From Rhizobium esperanzae (lineage in GTDB: Bacteria > Pseudomonadota > Alphaproteobacteria > Rhizobiales > Rhizobiaceae), in the NCBI RefSeq assembly GCF_014197615.1, contig NZ_JACIFY010000010.1, positions 62,001 through 126,000 of the forward strand: a stretch of 64,000 nucleotides of DNA, read 5' to 3'. Shown here piece by piece: positions 27,332 through 36,815 of the stretch. Each line of letters opens with the position of its first letter. Positions within the stretch are counted from its first letter, which is position 1. The notes under the pieces are model-generated. The model saw only the letters and a program-made list of their open reading frames with translations, made no database searches and was not told the origin of the DNA. The position numbers and the translations under genes are program-made.

Positions 27332-27459
27332 TCATTGCCTGAGTTGCGGTTCGCTGAGACGGATTTTCCATCGAACGCCCATGGGTTGAAACGGATCGCG
27401 ATTAACTTTCATTCGCGGCAGGCTATGATCCTGCCCGTCAGCAACAACTGGAGGACGAC

Positions 27460-28743
27460 ATGGCCAAGAATGATCCGGGATTCAACACGTTGGCGATTCA
27501 TGCCGGCGCCCAGCCCGACCCGGCGACCGGAGCGCGGGTGACGCCGATCTACCAGACGACCGCTTTCGTCTTCGATGATTCCGATCATGCCGCCGCCCTC
27601 TTCGGCCTGCAGGCCTTCGGCAACATCTACTCCCGCATCATGAACCCGACGCAGGCCGTGCTCGAGGAGCGCGTCGCAGCGCTCGAAGGCGGCACGGCGG
27701 CACTTGCCGTCGCCTCCGGCCATGCGGCACAGATGATCGTCTTCCACACCATCATGCGCCCCGGCGAGAATTTCATCGCCGCCCGCAGGCTCTATGGCGG
27801 CTCGATCAACCAGTTCGGCCATGCCTTCGAGAATTTCGGCTGGCAGGTGCGCTGGGCCGATTCCGCCGATCCGGCAAGCTTCGAAAGCCAGATCGACGAG
27901 AAGACGCGCGGCATCTTCATCGAGAGCCTCGCCAATCCCGGCGGCACCTTCGTCGATATCGCCGCCATCGCCGATGTCGCCCATCGCAACGGCCTGCCGC
28001 TGATCGTCGACAATACGATGGCGACCCCCTATCTCATCCGCCCGATCGAGCACGGCGCCGATATCGTCGTGCATTCGCTGACGAAATTTCTCGGCGGCCA
28101 CGGCAATTCCATGGGCGGCCTCATCGTTGACGGCGGCACCTTCGACTGGTCGAAGTCAGGCAATTATCCGATGCTGTCGAGCCCGCGGCCGGAATATAAC
28201 GGCATGGTCCTGCATGCGACCTTCGGCAATTTCGCCTTTGCGATCGCCGCCCGCGTGCTCGGCCTGCGCGACCTCGGCCCGGCGATCTCGCCCTTCAACG
28301 CTTTTCTGATCCTGACCGGCATCGAGACGCTGCCGCTCAGGATGCAGCGCCACAGCGACAATGCGATCGCCGTCGCAAAATGGCTGAAGGCGCACAGCAA
28401 GATCGCCTGGGTGAATTATGCCGGCCTCGACGACGACCCGAACCACGCGCTGCAGCAGCGCTACTCGCCGAAGGGCGCAGGCTCCGTCTTCACCTTCGGC
28501 GTCAAGGGCGGCTATGAGGCGGGCAAGGCGCTGGTCGAAGGGCTGGAACTCTTCTCCCATCTTGCCAATATCGGCGACACCCGCTCGCTCGTCATTCATC
28601 CGGCCTCGACGACGCACCGGCAGCTGACCGACGACCAGAGGATCGCGGCCGGCGCCGGCCCCGACGTGGTGCGCCTTTCCGTCGGCATCGAGGACGTCAA
28701 GGACATCATCGCCGATCTCGAACAGGCGCTTTCGAAGACTTGA
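27460..28743 (+). CDS. metY: O-acetylhomoserine aminocarboxypropyltransferase (sulfhydrylase)
   Basis: A 427-residue pyridoxal-phosphate enzyme of the Cys/Met metabolism family, joining sulfide to O-acetylhomoserine to give homocysteine. Seen: F-N-T-L-A-I-H-A-G at the start, Y-S-R-I-M-N-P-T, the cofactor aspartate in [10 protein letters not shown] and the cofactor lysine in [11 protein letters not shown]. Length of about 430 with these motifs fits MetY rather than MetB/MetZ (about 390). A ribosome site (GGAGGA) lies eight bases upstream. Confidence 0.9.
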   Translation: MAKNDPGFNTLAIHAGAQPDPATGARVTPIYQTTAFVFDDSDHAAALFGLQAFGNIYSRIMNPTQAVLEERVAALEGGTAALAVASGHAAQMIVFHTIMRPGENFIAARRLYGGSINQFGHAFENFGWQVRWADSADPASFESQIDEKTRGIFIESLANPGGTFVDIAAIADVAHRNGLPLIVDNTMATPYLIRPIEHGADIVVHSLTKFLGGHGNSMGGLIVDGGTFDWSKSGNYPMLSSPRPEYNGMVLHATFGNFAFAIAARVLGLRDLGPAISPFNAFLILTGIETLPLRMQRHSDNAIAVAKWLKAHSKIAWVNYAGLDDDPNHALQQRYSPKGAGSVFTFGVKGGYEAGKALVEGLELFSHLANIGDTRSLVIHPASTTHRQLTDDQRIAAGAGPDVVRLSVGIEDVKDIIADLEQALSKT

Positions 28744-28899
28744 CTGTCCTGGGCGCGGCGCCGTTTGTAATTTCGCAGACTACGCTTGCCTGACACACCC
28801 ATAGGATCAGCGTCCGATTCGAGCAGAATTGGGCGCTGATCTCGTTTTGGAAGGGCGGAAAAAGGAGCGACTTGCAATCAGCCGCCTCCTTTGCCGTTG

Positions 28900-29166
28900 T
28901 CATCGGTGAACGACAGTCAGCGCAGCGATTCCGGCTTCATCGGCCGCACGCAGGAACGCGTCCCAAAATTGCTCCGGAGCGATCTGACCGCTGATCGCAT
29001 CGACGCAAGCCTTCACCGCAGTGACATATTCTTCGCCGTCATCGGAAGGCCAGTCCTTGAGCAGCATATACGCCGCGTCGCCGAGGGTGCGGACGATCCT
29101 GTGAGCTGGTTGGCCGCGCAGAGCCAGCCCGACGGGCGTGAATGCAGAGGTTGCGTCCCAATCCAT
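28900..29166 (-). CDS. DUF982 protein
   Basis: An 88-residue protein with the DUF982 pattern: V-R-T-L-G-D-A-A-Y-M-L-L-K-D-W-P about residue 26, then a helix containing A-V-K-A-C-V-D-A-I-S-G. DUF982 proteins are nearly confined to rhizobia, where they occur in many copies, often on plasmids and accessory islands; function unknown. The start at 29166 was preferred over 29196 because GAGG precedes it. It marks the start of an accessory stretch. Confidence 0.7.
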   Translation of the reverse strand: MDWDATSAFTPVGLALRGQPAHRIVRTLGDAAYMLLKDWPSDDGEEYVTAVKACVDAISGQIAPEQFWDAFLRAADEAGIAALTVVHR

Positions 29167-29457
29167 TATCGTCGACCTCAGGGCAGGGGATCGCAATCCC
29201 CGAGGGGTAATATACGCGTCTATTCCAAAATGGTAATTGACGATTGGTTACCTGGAGTGACCCGGCGTGAAGGTGTGGCGAACGGGGCTTCGACGATGGG
29301 GTCGGACGAACGTACATCATTTGTTACTTCGCATCTGCGGTAATTATCATACGATTCAAAGCGCTAAATAATCACAAAAATCAGTTGCTTGCTCGAAGTT
29401 TCTCGACTACGTTTTTTACAGAAGCGTTCCGAAATAACCGGCCCTTGCCGGCGATAC

Positions 29458-29676
29458 TCAGCGGTCGGTTGACCTCGCTTGAGGGAGGATGATGACGTTG
29501 TTTGTCCGACTTCGTTTCTTCGCAATGGTGCAGCGAATGCGTGATCTCGTCTCGATCCGATACCGACCTGCGACGGCAATCTGACGCGTCGTAAACCCCT
29601 TGTTCCACTTTTTTAAGATGGTGCCCCGTGTGGCGTGCCCGAGGTTTGTTATGCAAAAGCAAGCTGTCGTATTCAA
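29458..29676 (-). CDS. Uncertain open frame with helix-turn-helix-like segment
   Basis: A 72-codon frame whose middle part (T-I-L-K-K-W-N-K-G-F-T-T-R-Q-I-A-V) resembles the L-x-x-W-x-x-G-x-x-x-x-x-I-A start of small helix-turn-helix proteins; the second helix does not continue well. No ribosome site is clear. It may be a decayed remnant, like its neighbours. The surrounding 29167-29650 holds nothing else recognisable. Confidence 0.2.
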   Translation of the reverse strand: MNTTACFCITNLGHATRGTILKKWNKGFTTRQIAVAGRYRIETRSRIRCTIAKKRSRTNNVIILPQARSTDR

Positions 29677-29845
29677 TGGTCAGGAAGTCGGGATCGCGGT
29701 CCCTGTCGAAAACCGCCTCAAATTCATCGCTGTCCGCTTCAATGTCATCGACCTGGACAACAGGCTCTTCGACACGGTTACCGAAATCCGGCGCGCCATT
29801 ACGGAGCATCTCGCATCCAGCGGGCGTGCAATCATCTCTCACTGA
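29651..29845 (+). CDS. Hypothetical 64-residue protein
   Basis: Small open frame with GAGG just upstream. The product (starts M-Q-K-Q-A-V-V-F-N-G-Q-E-V) has an N-terminal beta-strand-like part and a C-terminal helix (T-E-I-R-R-A-I-T-E-H-L). Codon use is normal for the genome, so it is probably real; I do not recognise the family. It directly precedes a histidine-kinase pseudogene. Confidence 0.45.
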   Translation: MQKQAVVFNGQEVGIAVPVENRLKFIAVRFNVIDLDNRLFDTVTEIRRAITEHLASSGRAIISH

Positions 29846-29884
29846 GTGGCATAAACTCTGACCACCATCCCGAAGGCGGACTTC

Positions 29885-30119
29885 GAACGCCTTCAGGTAC
29901 GCCTTCTCGGACGACGATGGCGGGGGCGTGGAGTCACGCTGACCGCGGAAGGAGCGGACATCGTCCTCACCGTGGCAGACAACGGGGCAGGGTGCCCGCC
30001 TGACCTTGGGCGGTGGGATTGGATCGAAACTCGTCAAGCTGATGGCGGCGCAGTTCGATGGCGAGGTGATCAGGCATCCCTCGGAGAAGGGGTGCCGTGT
30101 CGAGGTCAGGCTGAGGTAG
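29885..30119 (+). pseudogene. Histidine kinase C-terminal fragment (HisKA_2/HWE type), frameshifted
   Basis: Across three reading frames a HATPase domain can be rebuilt. The first part has the N-box N-A-F-R-Y-A-F-S; after a shift near 29930 comes L-T-V-A-D-N-G-A-G-C-P-P-D-L (G1 box); after another near 30005 comes G-G-G-I-G-S-K-L-V-K-L-M (G2 box), ending in G-C-R-V-E-V-R-L-R and a TAG stop. The N-box and spacing are typical of the HWE/HisKA_2 sensor kinases common in rhizobia. The sensor and phospho-acceptor parts are missing, so this is a truncated, dead gene. Confidence 0.75.
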
Positions 30120-30163
30120 TCGACGAGAAATCGCAGGCTTTGTTCTTTGTATCGAATATGGTT

Positions 30164-30187
30164 GTCGGGGCAGGGATTCGAACCCCG
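30164..30187 (-). other. tRNA-like 3'-end fragment (possible attachment-site remnant)
   Basis: On the minus strand a T-arm (CGGGG-TTCGAAT-CCCTG) is followed by CCCCGACA and then ACCA, like the 3' half of a tRNA or tmRNA. The matching 5' acceptor strand (GTCGGGG) and a normal anticodon arm are absent upstream; instead there is a CAGCT-TTCG-AGCTG hairpin. Such 3' ends are the usual scars of integrase-mediated elements. Confidence 0.5.
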
Positions 30188-30809
30188 CGTCACAGCTCGA
30201 AAGCTGGAAGCAACCTCGGATACCCGAGGGATGAGGAGAGCGCCGCGCTCCAATTACGCTTACGCCCGACTGAAGCATTAACTCCCGGGCCTTGCGATTG
30301 TTCCTGATGGCATATTCTGCTGCGAAGACGGTTGTAAGCTTCCTGCTTGGGGATTTGAGTTCCGATAGCCGAAGTGACGGCGGGCACGACATCGCTGGAC
30401 TTTGGGAGCCGGTGCGGCGTGTTAAACGCCGCCATGGCCACACAGCAGCGAGGCGCCCCTCTAGCCAACTCTCCTGAGGGACGATGCCTCTGCCGCTTGA
30501 TCGCTCCCGTCATGTCTAGGACGTCCACAACGGTGGCGTCGTCATATCCGGACATTTCCGAGGGCATTGTCCACGAATTGAGATAGCCACACGTCTTTGT
30601 CCGCGCCGATCTCAGCCAGTGGGCCACGCGTTTGCATCAGAGATTTCCACGACGAATGCTCCGTATTCATTTATCGGTGAAAATGGGGAGCACCGCAACG
30701 CCGGCACGATGATCTATGCGACGGGATACAGAATCGCTAATGACTTCAAACGATCCCGCGCAAGCATTGGCTGCGAGGGATCCCGGCATCAGAGAGGTCC
30801 AAGACGACG
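30188..30809. pseudogene. Decayed region with a possible flavin-monooxygenase scrap
   Basis: About 620 bases without a convincing gene. Around 30640-30748 the plus strand encodes ...H-R-N-A-G-T-M-I-Y-A-T-G-Y-R, resembling the D-x-I-I-Y-A-T-G-Y motif near the end of flavin-containing monooxygenases. Nothing before or after supports it. The rest has short overlapping frames of mixed composition and is best read as gene debris. Confidence 0.3.
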
Positions 30810-31154
30810 ATGGCAAATTTCATCACCTTCGATATCGATGGCGTCGAAGCCGAGTTCGGCGCGCCGCAGCCCGACCGGATCATCTCAGGCGATCCGCAGT
30901 TCCGCAGCTGGAACCTGGAGGAAGCCGAAGGCGGCCTCTATTCCGGTATCTGGGAGGCGACGCCGGGCAAGTGGCGGATCGCTTACGAGGAATGGGAATA
31001 TTTCAGCCTGCTGTCCGGCCATTCGATCGTGACGGAAGACGGCGGCGAGCCGGTTCACCTGAAGGCGGGCGACCGGATGATCCTGAGACCCGGTTTCAAG
31101 GGAACCTGGGAAGTCGTTGAAACGACTCGCAAGGACTATGTGATCAAGGTCTGA
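30810..31154 (+). CDS. Cupin-domain protein (DUF861/ethanolamine-utilisation-like)
   Basis: A 114-residue single-domain cupin. The core (G-I-W-E-A-T-P-G-K-W-R-I-A-Y-E-E-W-E-Y-F-S-L-L-S-G) and the second motif (L-K-A-G-D-R-M-I-L-R-P-G-F-K-G-T-W-E-V) match the DUF861 cupin_3 family, where W-E-x-x-E-x-x-x-L-x-G replaces the usual metal histidines. Enzymatic role unknown. GAGAGG lies upstream of the ATG. First intact gene after the decayed stretch. Confidence 0.75.
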   Translation: MANFITFDIDGVEAEFGAPQPDRIISGDPQFRSWNLEEAEGGLYSGIWEATPGKWRIAYEEWEYFSLLSGHSIVTEDGGEPVHLKAGDRMILRPGFKGTWEVVETTRKDYVIKV

Positions 31155-31385
31155 GCCGCGGCTGCACCCGGCTCTGACGATGCCGGGTCTGTGCCGGTTT
31201 GCGGCGATTGCGGTTCTTTTTCCCCAAACGGTCGCGCTTCTTTGCCGGATAGGCGGCATTTGACCTTTCCTATTAATGGGACCTACATCGTCAAATGCTA
31301 GACCTTATCTGCAGCGCATTGCGGACATGATGTCTCCTGCCGTCACCACAGACATGGCCTCACAATTGATCTTTTCGGGATTGGC

Positions 31386-33515
31386 ATGTCGTCGAATCTT
31401 GCGGGTAGGCACGTTCGGACCCAAACGTCTTCCATCATCGCAACAACCGTTTGCTTTCTCGTCGTCGCCCTCGTGCTGACCGGCCTCATGGCCCATGTCG
31501 TTGCCACGATGACCCGGTCGGCGAACGAGATCGATGATGCCAGGGCCAGCCGCGCCGCCCATGCGGCGATCGCCGCCTTTGTGGCCCGGCTGGGCTCAAC
31601 GACGACTGATAATGCAGTGTGGGACGATGCCTATAAAGCGATGTCGTCTCCGACCGCCACCGACTGGGCCTATGAGAATTGGGGAAAGACCAGCGAGGAT
31701 TACGCGCTCTATGACGGCGCGATCGTCATCGGTCCCGACCGGTCTTCGATCATCTCTGCCTATGCCAAAGGCAAATCCTTCGAGCCGGGCGCATTTTTCG
31801 GCGAAGCCTTCTATCGCCAGATCGGTGCTGCGGCCGATCCGGCGCGGGAGCCGGTGGTCAATTTCATCAAGACCGAAAGCGGTATCGCGCTGCTTGCATC
31901 GCAGGCGATCCAGCCATTCGAGGCCGCCGGCGAGCTTCCGAAGCTGAGCACGCTGAGCTTCTATAAGGAATTTACCCAGGAAGTTCTCGACACGCTCTCG
32001 AACGAACATGAGCTCGATGGCCTGCACCTCGAAGCGGCGCCGAAACCAGGATTTCTGAGCACGCCGATCACGGACATGAAGGGGGCCGTTGTCGGCTATC
32101 TCGTCTGGCCCAGCAAAGCGCCGGGAAGCACGGTGTTTCGTCAGGTCACCCCTTATGTCGCGGCCGCTATTGCCATCCTTGTGCTGTTCCTGGTCGCCGT
32201 TCTGCTGGCCGGCGCGTCCGAGGCGCGGCGGCTGCGCCAATTGGCGCAAGCAGCGCTTTTCGAAGCGGGCCACGACAGCCTGAGCGGCCTGTTGAACAGG
32301 CACGGGCTTCTCAGCCTGCTGGAGGATCTGCAGAGCTCGGATTCCTCACCACTCCAGCTCTATCTGGTCGACCTCGACGGCTTCAAGGCGGTCAACGATG
32401 CCTGGGGACATGCGGTGGGCGACGATTTGATCCGGATGGTTTCGAGCGCGCTGACGGCCTGCCACCCCGAAGTCGTTGCCGCAGCCCGGCTGGGTGGCGA
32501 CGAATTTGCGCTCGTGCATGTTGGATCCGCAACGTGCCAGGATATGGAAAAGACCATCCTGGCGCTGTTTGCCGAGCCCTTCAAAATCGACGGACGGACG
32601 ATCGAGGTCGGAGCAAGCATCGGCGCTGCGGCGCGCGACGGAGCCGTCGAGCCGTTGGAGCTTCTGCGCAGAGCGGATATGGCTCTCTATCGTGCCAAGG
32701 CCAATGGCAGGGGCCAGGCGATTGAATACGACCCGGAACTCGATCAGGAGCGCCAACGGGTCGCCGAGCTGGAAAGCCTGTTGAAGAATGCCATCAGCAC
32801 CGGCGCCATCGAAGCGGTTTTCCAGCCTCTCGTTTCCGCCTCGACCGGTGCCGTGACCGGCCTTGAAGCGCTGGCGCGCTGGCGAACGGAAACAGGAAAT
32901 GTCAGCCCGGAGATTTTCATTCCGCTCGCCGAGCGGTGCGGCCTTATCGATGCGCTCGGCGTTCATATGCTGAGAACATCGATCGAGCACGCGAAGAACT
33001 GGCCCGATCTGGCATTGTCGGTGAATGTTTCGCCGGTTCAGCTCTGCAATCCGGAATTTGCCGCCGAGGTGATCTCGGTGCTGCAGGAGCTCGATTTCGA
33101 TCCGAACCGCCTGACGCTGGAGATCACCGAAGGCGTTCTGATGACGAACCCCGATCAGGCCCGGCGCTCGATCGATCAGCTCAAGCGCGTCGGCACCAAG
33201 TTCGCGCTCGATGACTTCGGCTGCGGCTACGCCAGCATCGGCGCACTGCGGCAGTTCGGCTTCGACCGCATGAAGATCGACCGCTCGCTCGTCTCGGCAC
33301 TCGACCAAGGCGCAAATGGCGCCGACGTTCTTCGGGCAACCATCTCGCTGGCGAGCGCTCTCCAGATTCCCGTGACTGCCGAAGGCATCGAAAATTCCCA
33401 TCAGGCCGCGATCCTGCGAGATGCCGGGTGCGATCAGCTTCAAGGCTATCTGATTGGAAGGCCCATGTCGGCGCACGATATATCCGGAAAGCTGCGGGAA
33501 GAGGCGGCGGCGTGA
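31386..33515 (+). CDS. CHASE4-GGDEF-EAL cyclic-di-GMP signalling protein
   Basis: A 709-residue inner-membrane protein. Membrane helices lie at about 17-42 and 256-280, with a periplasmic CHASE4-like sensor between (D-N-A-V-W-D-D-A-Y). The GGDEF domain has an intact L-G-G-D-E-F-A. The EAL domain has L-E-A-L-A-R-W, E-I-T-E-G, L-D-D-F-G-C-G-Y, K-I-D-R-S and T-A-E-G-I-E, so the residues for cyclic-di-GMP hydrolysis are present. No RxxD inhibitory site is seen before GGDEF. The protein could make or degrade cyclic-di-GMP; the complete EAL set suggests a phosphodiesterase (inference). Confidence 0.9.
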   Translation: MSSNLAGRHVRTQTSSIIATTVCFLVVALVLTGLMAHVVATMTRSANEIDDARASRAAHAAIAAFVARLGSTTTDNAVWDDAYKAMSSPTATDWAYENWGKTSEDYALYDGAIVIGPDRSSIISAYAKGKSFEPGAFFGEAFYRQIGAAADPAREPVVNFIKTESGIALLASQAIQPFEAAGELPKLSTLSFYKEFTQEVLDTLSNEHELDGLHLEAAPKPGFLSTPITDMKGAVVGYLVWPSKAPGSTVFRQVTPYVAAAIAILVLFLVAVLLAGASEARRLRQLAQAALFEAGHDSLSGLLNRHGLLSLLEDLQSSDSSPLQLYLVDLDGFKAVNDAWGHAVGDDLIRMVSSALTACHPEVVAAARLGGDEFALVHVGSATCQDMEKTILALFAEPFKIDGRTIEVGASIGAAARDGAVEPLELLRRADMALYRAKANGRGQAIEYDPELDQERQRVAELESLLKNAISTGAIEAVFQPLVSASTGAVTGLEALARWRTETGNVSPEIFIPLAERCGLIDALGVHMLRTSIEHAKNWPDLALSVNVSPVQLCNPEFAAEVISVLQELDFDPNRLTLEITEGVLMTNPDQARRSIDQLKRVGTKFALDDFGCGYASIGALRQFGFDRMKIDRSLVSALDQGANGADVLRATISLASALQIPVTAEGIENSHQAAILRDAGCDQLQGYLIGRPMSAHDISGKLREEAAA

Positions 33516-33734
33516 TGCCGCTGGGATTTCGGCATCTGCCCGGCTATCGATGGCGTGTGGCTGCTAACTCCCTTCCGAAAGCCTGAAAACGACATTTCCA
33601 CGCATGGCTGCGGCAATCCACCACAGTCGTGCGTCAATCTATCCCGATGTTTTTGCTAAGGCTTTGTTTCATCCCGCATTCGACGGGAATACGCCAGGCG
33701 CAGTGTTTGATGCATGGCCGGCTACGGCCAAAAG

Positions 33735-33752
33735 CCGTCATCAGACTGTAAT
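33735..33752 (+). promoter_or_regulatory. Pho box upstream of pstS
   Basis: CCGTCAT-CAGA-CTGTAAT matches the rhizobial PhoB consensus CTGTCAT-N4-CTGTCAT at 12 of 14 positions. It lies 115 bases before the pstS start. The 33516-33734 stretch before it contains nothing recognised. Confidence 0.7.
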
Positions 33753-33866
33753 AATACGCGCCTAGCCCGCCTGACGTGACGTGAATTTCAGCGCCCCAGA
33801 CAATGGATACCCCCTCCATGGCGCTGATCTCGTCATCCCGTCAAATCCATTAGGGAAGCGCCTCAT

Positions 33867-34889
33867 ATGCTCACCAGGAAACTCCTTTCGGCCTGCCTCG
33901 GTGCGGGCCTTGTTGCCGCTCTGGCGGTCTCGGCCTCGGCTGCCGATATCACCGGCGCCGGCTCCACCTTCGTCTATCCGGTTCTGTCCAAGTGGTCTGC
34001 CGACTATAACAAGCAGACCGGCGACAAGCTGAACTACCAGTCGATCGGTTCGGGCGGCGGTATCGCCCAGATCAAGGCTGCAACGGTCGATTTCGGTGCG
34101 TCCGATAAGCCGCTCGAGCCGAAGGAACTCTCCGATGGCGGTTTCGGCCAGTTCCCGCTCGTCGTCGGCGGCATCGTTCCCGTCATCAACGTCAAGGGCA
34201 TCAAGTCGGGCGAACTGAAGCTGACCGGCAAGGTTCTCGCCGATATCTATCTCGGCAACGTCACCAAGTGGAACGACAAGGCCATCACCGATCTGAACCC
34301 CGGCCTGAAGCTGCCCGACAGCCAGATCGCCGTCGTCCATCGTTCGGACGGTTCGGGCACTTCCTTCAACTGGACCAACTACTTCTCCAAGGTCAACGAG
34401 GACTGGAAGAGCAAGGTCGGCGAAGGCACCGCCGTCAACTGGCCGGTCGGCATCGGCGGCAAGGGCAATGAAGGCGTTGCCGCCTACGTCACCCGCGTCA
34501 AGGATTCGATCGGCTATGTCGAATATGCCTATGCCCTGCAGAACAAGCTGCCCTACGTTCTGATCCAGAACGCCGCCGGCCAGTATCCGAAGCCGAATGC
34601 CGAAAGCTTCTCTGCCGCTGCCGCCAGCGCCGAATGGACCAAGGCCCAGGACTTCTACCTGATCATGACCAACGCTCCGGGTGAAAAGGCCTGGCCGGTG
34701 ACCGCCACGACCTGGGCGATCATGTACAAGGATCCGAAGGATGCGGCACGCTCCAAGGCTGCCTTCGCCTTCTTCAAATGGGCGCTTGAAAACGGTCAGA
34801 AGGAAGCCTCTTCCCTCGATTACGTTCCGCTTCCCGAAACCCTCGTGAAGCAGATCGAGGACTACTGGACGGCTTCCTTCAAGGGCTGA
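33867..34889 (+). CDS. pstS: Phosphate ABC transporter, periplasmic binding protein PstS
   Basis: A 340-residue phosphate-binding protein. A signal peptide of about 25 residues ends S-A-S-A before A-D-I-T-G-A-G-S-T-F-V-Y-P-V, the phosphate-binding start of E. coli-type PstS. Later ligands lie in S-S... equivalents: Y-Q-S-I-G-S-G-G-G-I, F-G-A-S-D-K-P-L and H-R-S-D-G-S-G-T-S-F-N-W. It acts in the periplasm with PstCAB. Preceded by a Pho box, so induced by phosphate starvation; followed by a strong hairpin before pstC. Confidence 0.96.
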   Translation: MLTRKLLSACLGAGLVAALAVSASAADITGAGSTFVYPVLSKWSADYNKQTGDKLNYQSIGSGGGIAQIKAATVDFGASDKPLEPKELSDGGFGQFPLVVGGIVPVINVKGIKSGELKLTGKVLADIYLGNVTKWNDKAITDLNPGLKLPDSQIAVVHRSDGSGTSFNWTNYFSKVNEDWKSKVGEGTAVNWPVGIGGKGNEGVAAYVTRVKDSIGYVEYAYALQNKLPYVLIQNAAGQYPKPNAESFSAAAASAEWTKAQDFYLIMTNAPGEKAWPVTATTWAIMYKDPKDAARSKAAFAFFKWALENGQKEASSLDYVPLPETLVKQIEDYWTASFKG

Positions 34890-34908
34890 TCCCTGCAGGA
34901 CGCAAGGT

Positions 34909-34937
34909 CGGGGCGGAAAGCGAGGCTTTCCGCCCCG
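34909..34937 (+). terminator. Intercistronic hairpin between pstS and pstC
   Basis: Perfect 13-base stem (CGGGGCGGAAAGC / GCTTTCCGCCCCG) with a three-base loop and no T-run. It lies 20 bases after the pstS stop. As in other transporters, it probably stabilises or partly separates the abundant binding-protein message from the permease message (inference). Confidence 0.6.
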
Positions 34938-34978
34938 AACGCCGTTGATACCCACTCAAAGCAGTCGAGCCTATTGAT

Positions 34979-35956
34979 ATGAGCGAAGCATTGGCATCGC
35001 TGCCCGCCTCCGGAGCGGGCGTGAAGCGTCGCGATGGTGCGACCGGCGATCGTATTTTCTATTGGATAGTTTTGGGCTGCGGCCTGTTCGTTCTGGCGGC
35101 ATTGCTGGCAGCGGCGATTTCCATGGCCGTGAGCGGGTTTCAGGCGTTCCGGACCTTCGGCCTCGGTTTCCTCACCGGCACGGAATGGGATCCGGTTGCC
35201 GGGCAGTTTGCCGGGCTCGTGCCGATCTACGGCACGCTGGTCACCTCGGCGCTCGCCATGCTCATCGGCGTTCCCGTCAGCCTCGGCATCGCCGTGTTCA
35301 TTACCGAAGTCGCGCCGCGCTCCGTTCGCGGCCCGATCGGCGGCGCCGTCGAGCTTCTCGCCGGCATCCCGTCGATCATTTACGGCATGTGGGGTCTGTT
35401 CACCTTCGCCCCCTTCATGTCGGATTACGTCCAGCCGGTGCTGATCGACTGGCTGGGCCCGATCCCGATAATCGGCGCGCTGTTCTCAGGCGCTCCGCTC
35501 GGCATCGGCATGCTGACGTCGGGCATCGTGCTGGCGATCATGATCATCCCCTTCATCTCCTCGGTCATGCGCGACGTCTTCCTGGTCGTCCCCGCGCAGC
35601 TGAAGGAATCGGCCTATGCGCTGGGTTCGACCCGGTGGGAAGTGGTGCGCGACATCGTCATCCCGCATACCCGCACCGCCGTCGTCGGCGGCATCTTCCT
35701 CGGTCTCGGCCGCGCGCTCGGCGAGACGATGGCGGTGACCTTCGTGCTCGGCAACACCCACAATATCGCCGTGTCGCTGATGGAGCCCGGCACGTCGATT
35801 GCCGCCACACTCGCCAACGAGTTCGCCGAGGCTTCGGACGATCTCTACCGGTCGTCGCTGGCAGCTCTCGGCCTCATCCTCTTTGTCGTCACCTTCATCG
35901 TTCTGGCGGCCGCCAAGCTCATGCTGGTGCGCATGGCAAAGCAGAGAGGGGAGTAA
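34979..35956 (+). CDS. pstC: Phosphate ABC transporter permease PstC
   Basis: A 325-residue permease with six membrane helices. Typical pieces are F-G-L-G-F-L-T-G-T-E-W-D-P-V near the start, E-L-L-A-G-I-P-S-I-I-Y-G-M-W-G and the ATPase-contact loop S-A-Y-A-L-G-S-T-R-W-E-V-V-R-D-I-V-I-P. Length is that of the short E. coli-like PstC, not of the extended form (about 490 residues) described in Sinorhizobium. Immediately followed by pstA. Confidence 0.95.
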   Translation: MSEALASLPASGAGVKRRDGATGDRIFYWIVLGCGLFVLAALLAAAISMAVSGFQAFRTFGLGFLTGTEWDPVAGQFAGLVPIYGTLVTSALAMLIGVPVSLGIAVFITEVAPRSVRGPIGGAVELLAGIPSIIYGMWGLFTFAPFMSDYVQPVLIDWLGPIPIIGALFSGAPLGIGMLTSGIVLAIMIIPFISSVMRDVFLVVPAQLKESAYALGSTRWEVVRDIVIPHTRTAVVGGIFLGLGRALGETMAVTFVLGNTHNIAVSLMEPGTSIAATLANEFAEASDDLYRSSLAALGLILFVVTFIVLAAAKLMLVRMAKQRGE

Positions 35957-35957
35957 T

Positions 35958-36815
35958 ATGGCCAGCTATTCCGGTTCCCTCTACCGCCGCCGCCAGATCC
36001 GCAGCGCAATCGCGCTGACGCTTTGCGGCTTCGCGACCGTGGTCGGCCTCATCTTTCTGGTCTGGATCCTGTGGACGACGCTGATACGCGGCCTGTCCGC
36101 GCTCAGCCCCAGTCTCATCACCGAAATGACGCCGCCGCCCGGCGAAGACGGCGGCGGCCTCGCCAACGCCTTCATCGGCAGCCTGCTGATGGTGGTGCTG
36201 GCCGTCGTCATCGGCACGCCGATCGGCGTGCTCCCCGGCACCTATCTGTCGGAGTTCAGTCGCGGCAAAAAGCTTGGCGAGGCCATCCGCTTCGTCAACG
36301 ATATCCTGCTTTCCGCACCGTCGATCATCATCGGCCTGTTCGTCTACGAGCTGGTCGTGCGCCCGACGTCACGCTTCTCCGGCTTTGCCGGCGGCATCGC
36401 GCTTGCCTTCATCTTCCTGCCGGTCGTCGTGCGCACGACCGACGAGATGCTGCGGCTGGTTCCCGATGTCATGCGCGAGGCGGCACTGTCGCTCGGCATC
36501 CCGCGCTGGAAGGTGACGGTCAACGTGCTTTATCGCGCCGCTTCCACCGGCATTCTGACCGGTATCCTGCTGGCGATCGCCCGCATTTCCGGCGAAACCG
36601 CGCCGCTGCTCTTCACCGCTCTGAACAACCAGTATTGGAGCCTGGATATGTCGCAGCCGATGGCGAACATTCCCGTCGTCATCTTCCAGTTCGCTATGAG
36701 CCCCTATGAGCAATGGCAGAATCTCGCCTGGGCCGGTGCCTTCGTGATGACCGCCGTCGTTTTGATCCTGAGCGTCGTCTCGCGCTCCGTCCTGAACCGA
36801 AAAGGTGGGAAATGA
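35958..36815 (+). CDS. pstA: Phosphate ABC transporter permease PstA
   Basis: A 285-residue permease with six membrane helices. Seen: [11 protein letters not shown], a G-I-P-R-W-K-V-T coupling loop and [14 protein letters not shown], which is diagnostic for PstA. The start at 35958 is one base after the pstC stop and follows GAGAGGGGAG; the longer open frame overlapping pstC is not credible. Its stop overlaps the pstB start (ATGA). Confidence 0.95.
   Translation: MASYSGSLYRRRQIRSAIALTLCGFATVVGLIFLVWILWTTLIRGLSALSPSLITEMTPPPGEDGGGLANAFIGSLLMVVLAVVIGTPIGVLPGTYLSEFSRGKKLGEAIRFVNDILLSAPSIIIGLFVYELVVRPTSRFSGFAGGIALAFIFLPVVVRTTDEMLRLVPDVMREAALSLGIPRWKVTVNVLYRAASTGILTGILLAIARISGETAPLLFTALNNQYWSLDMSQPMANIPVVIFQFAMSPYEQWQNLAWAGAFVMTAVVLILSVVSRSVLNRKGGK

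Noticed and set aside
30190-30627. 145-codon minus-strand frame in the accessory stretch
   Set aside because: No ribosome site, no domain, odd composition; better explained as debris.
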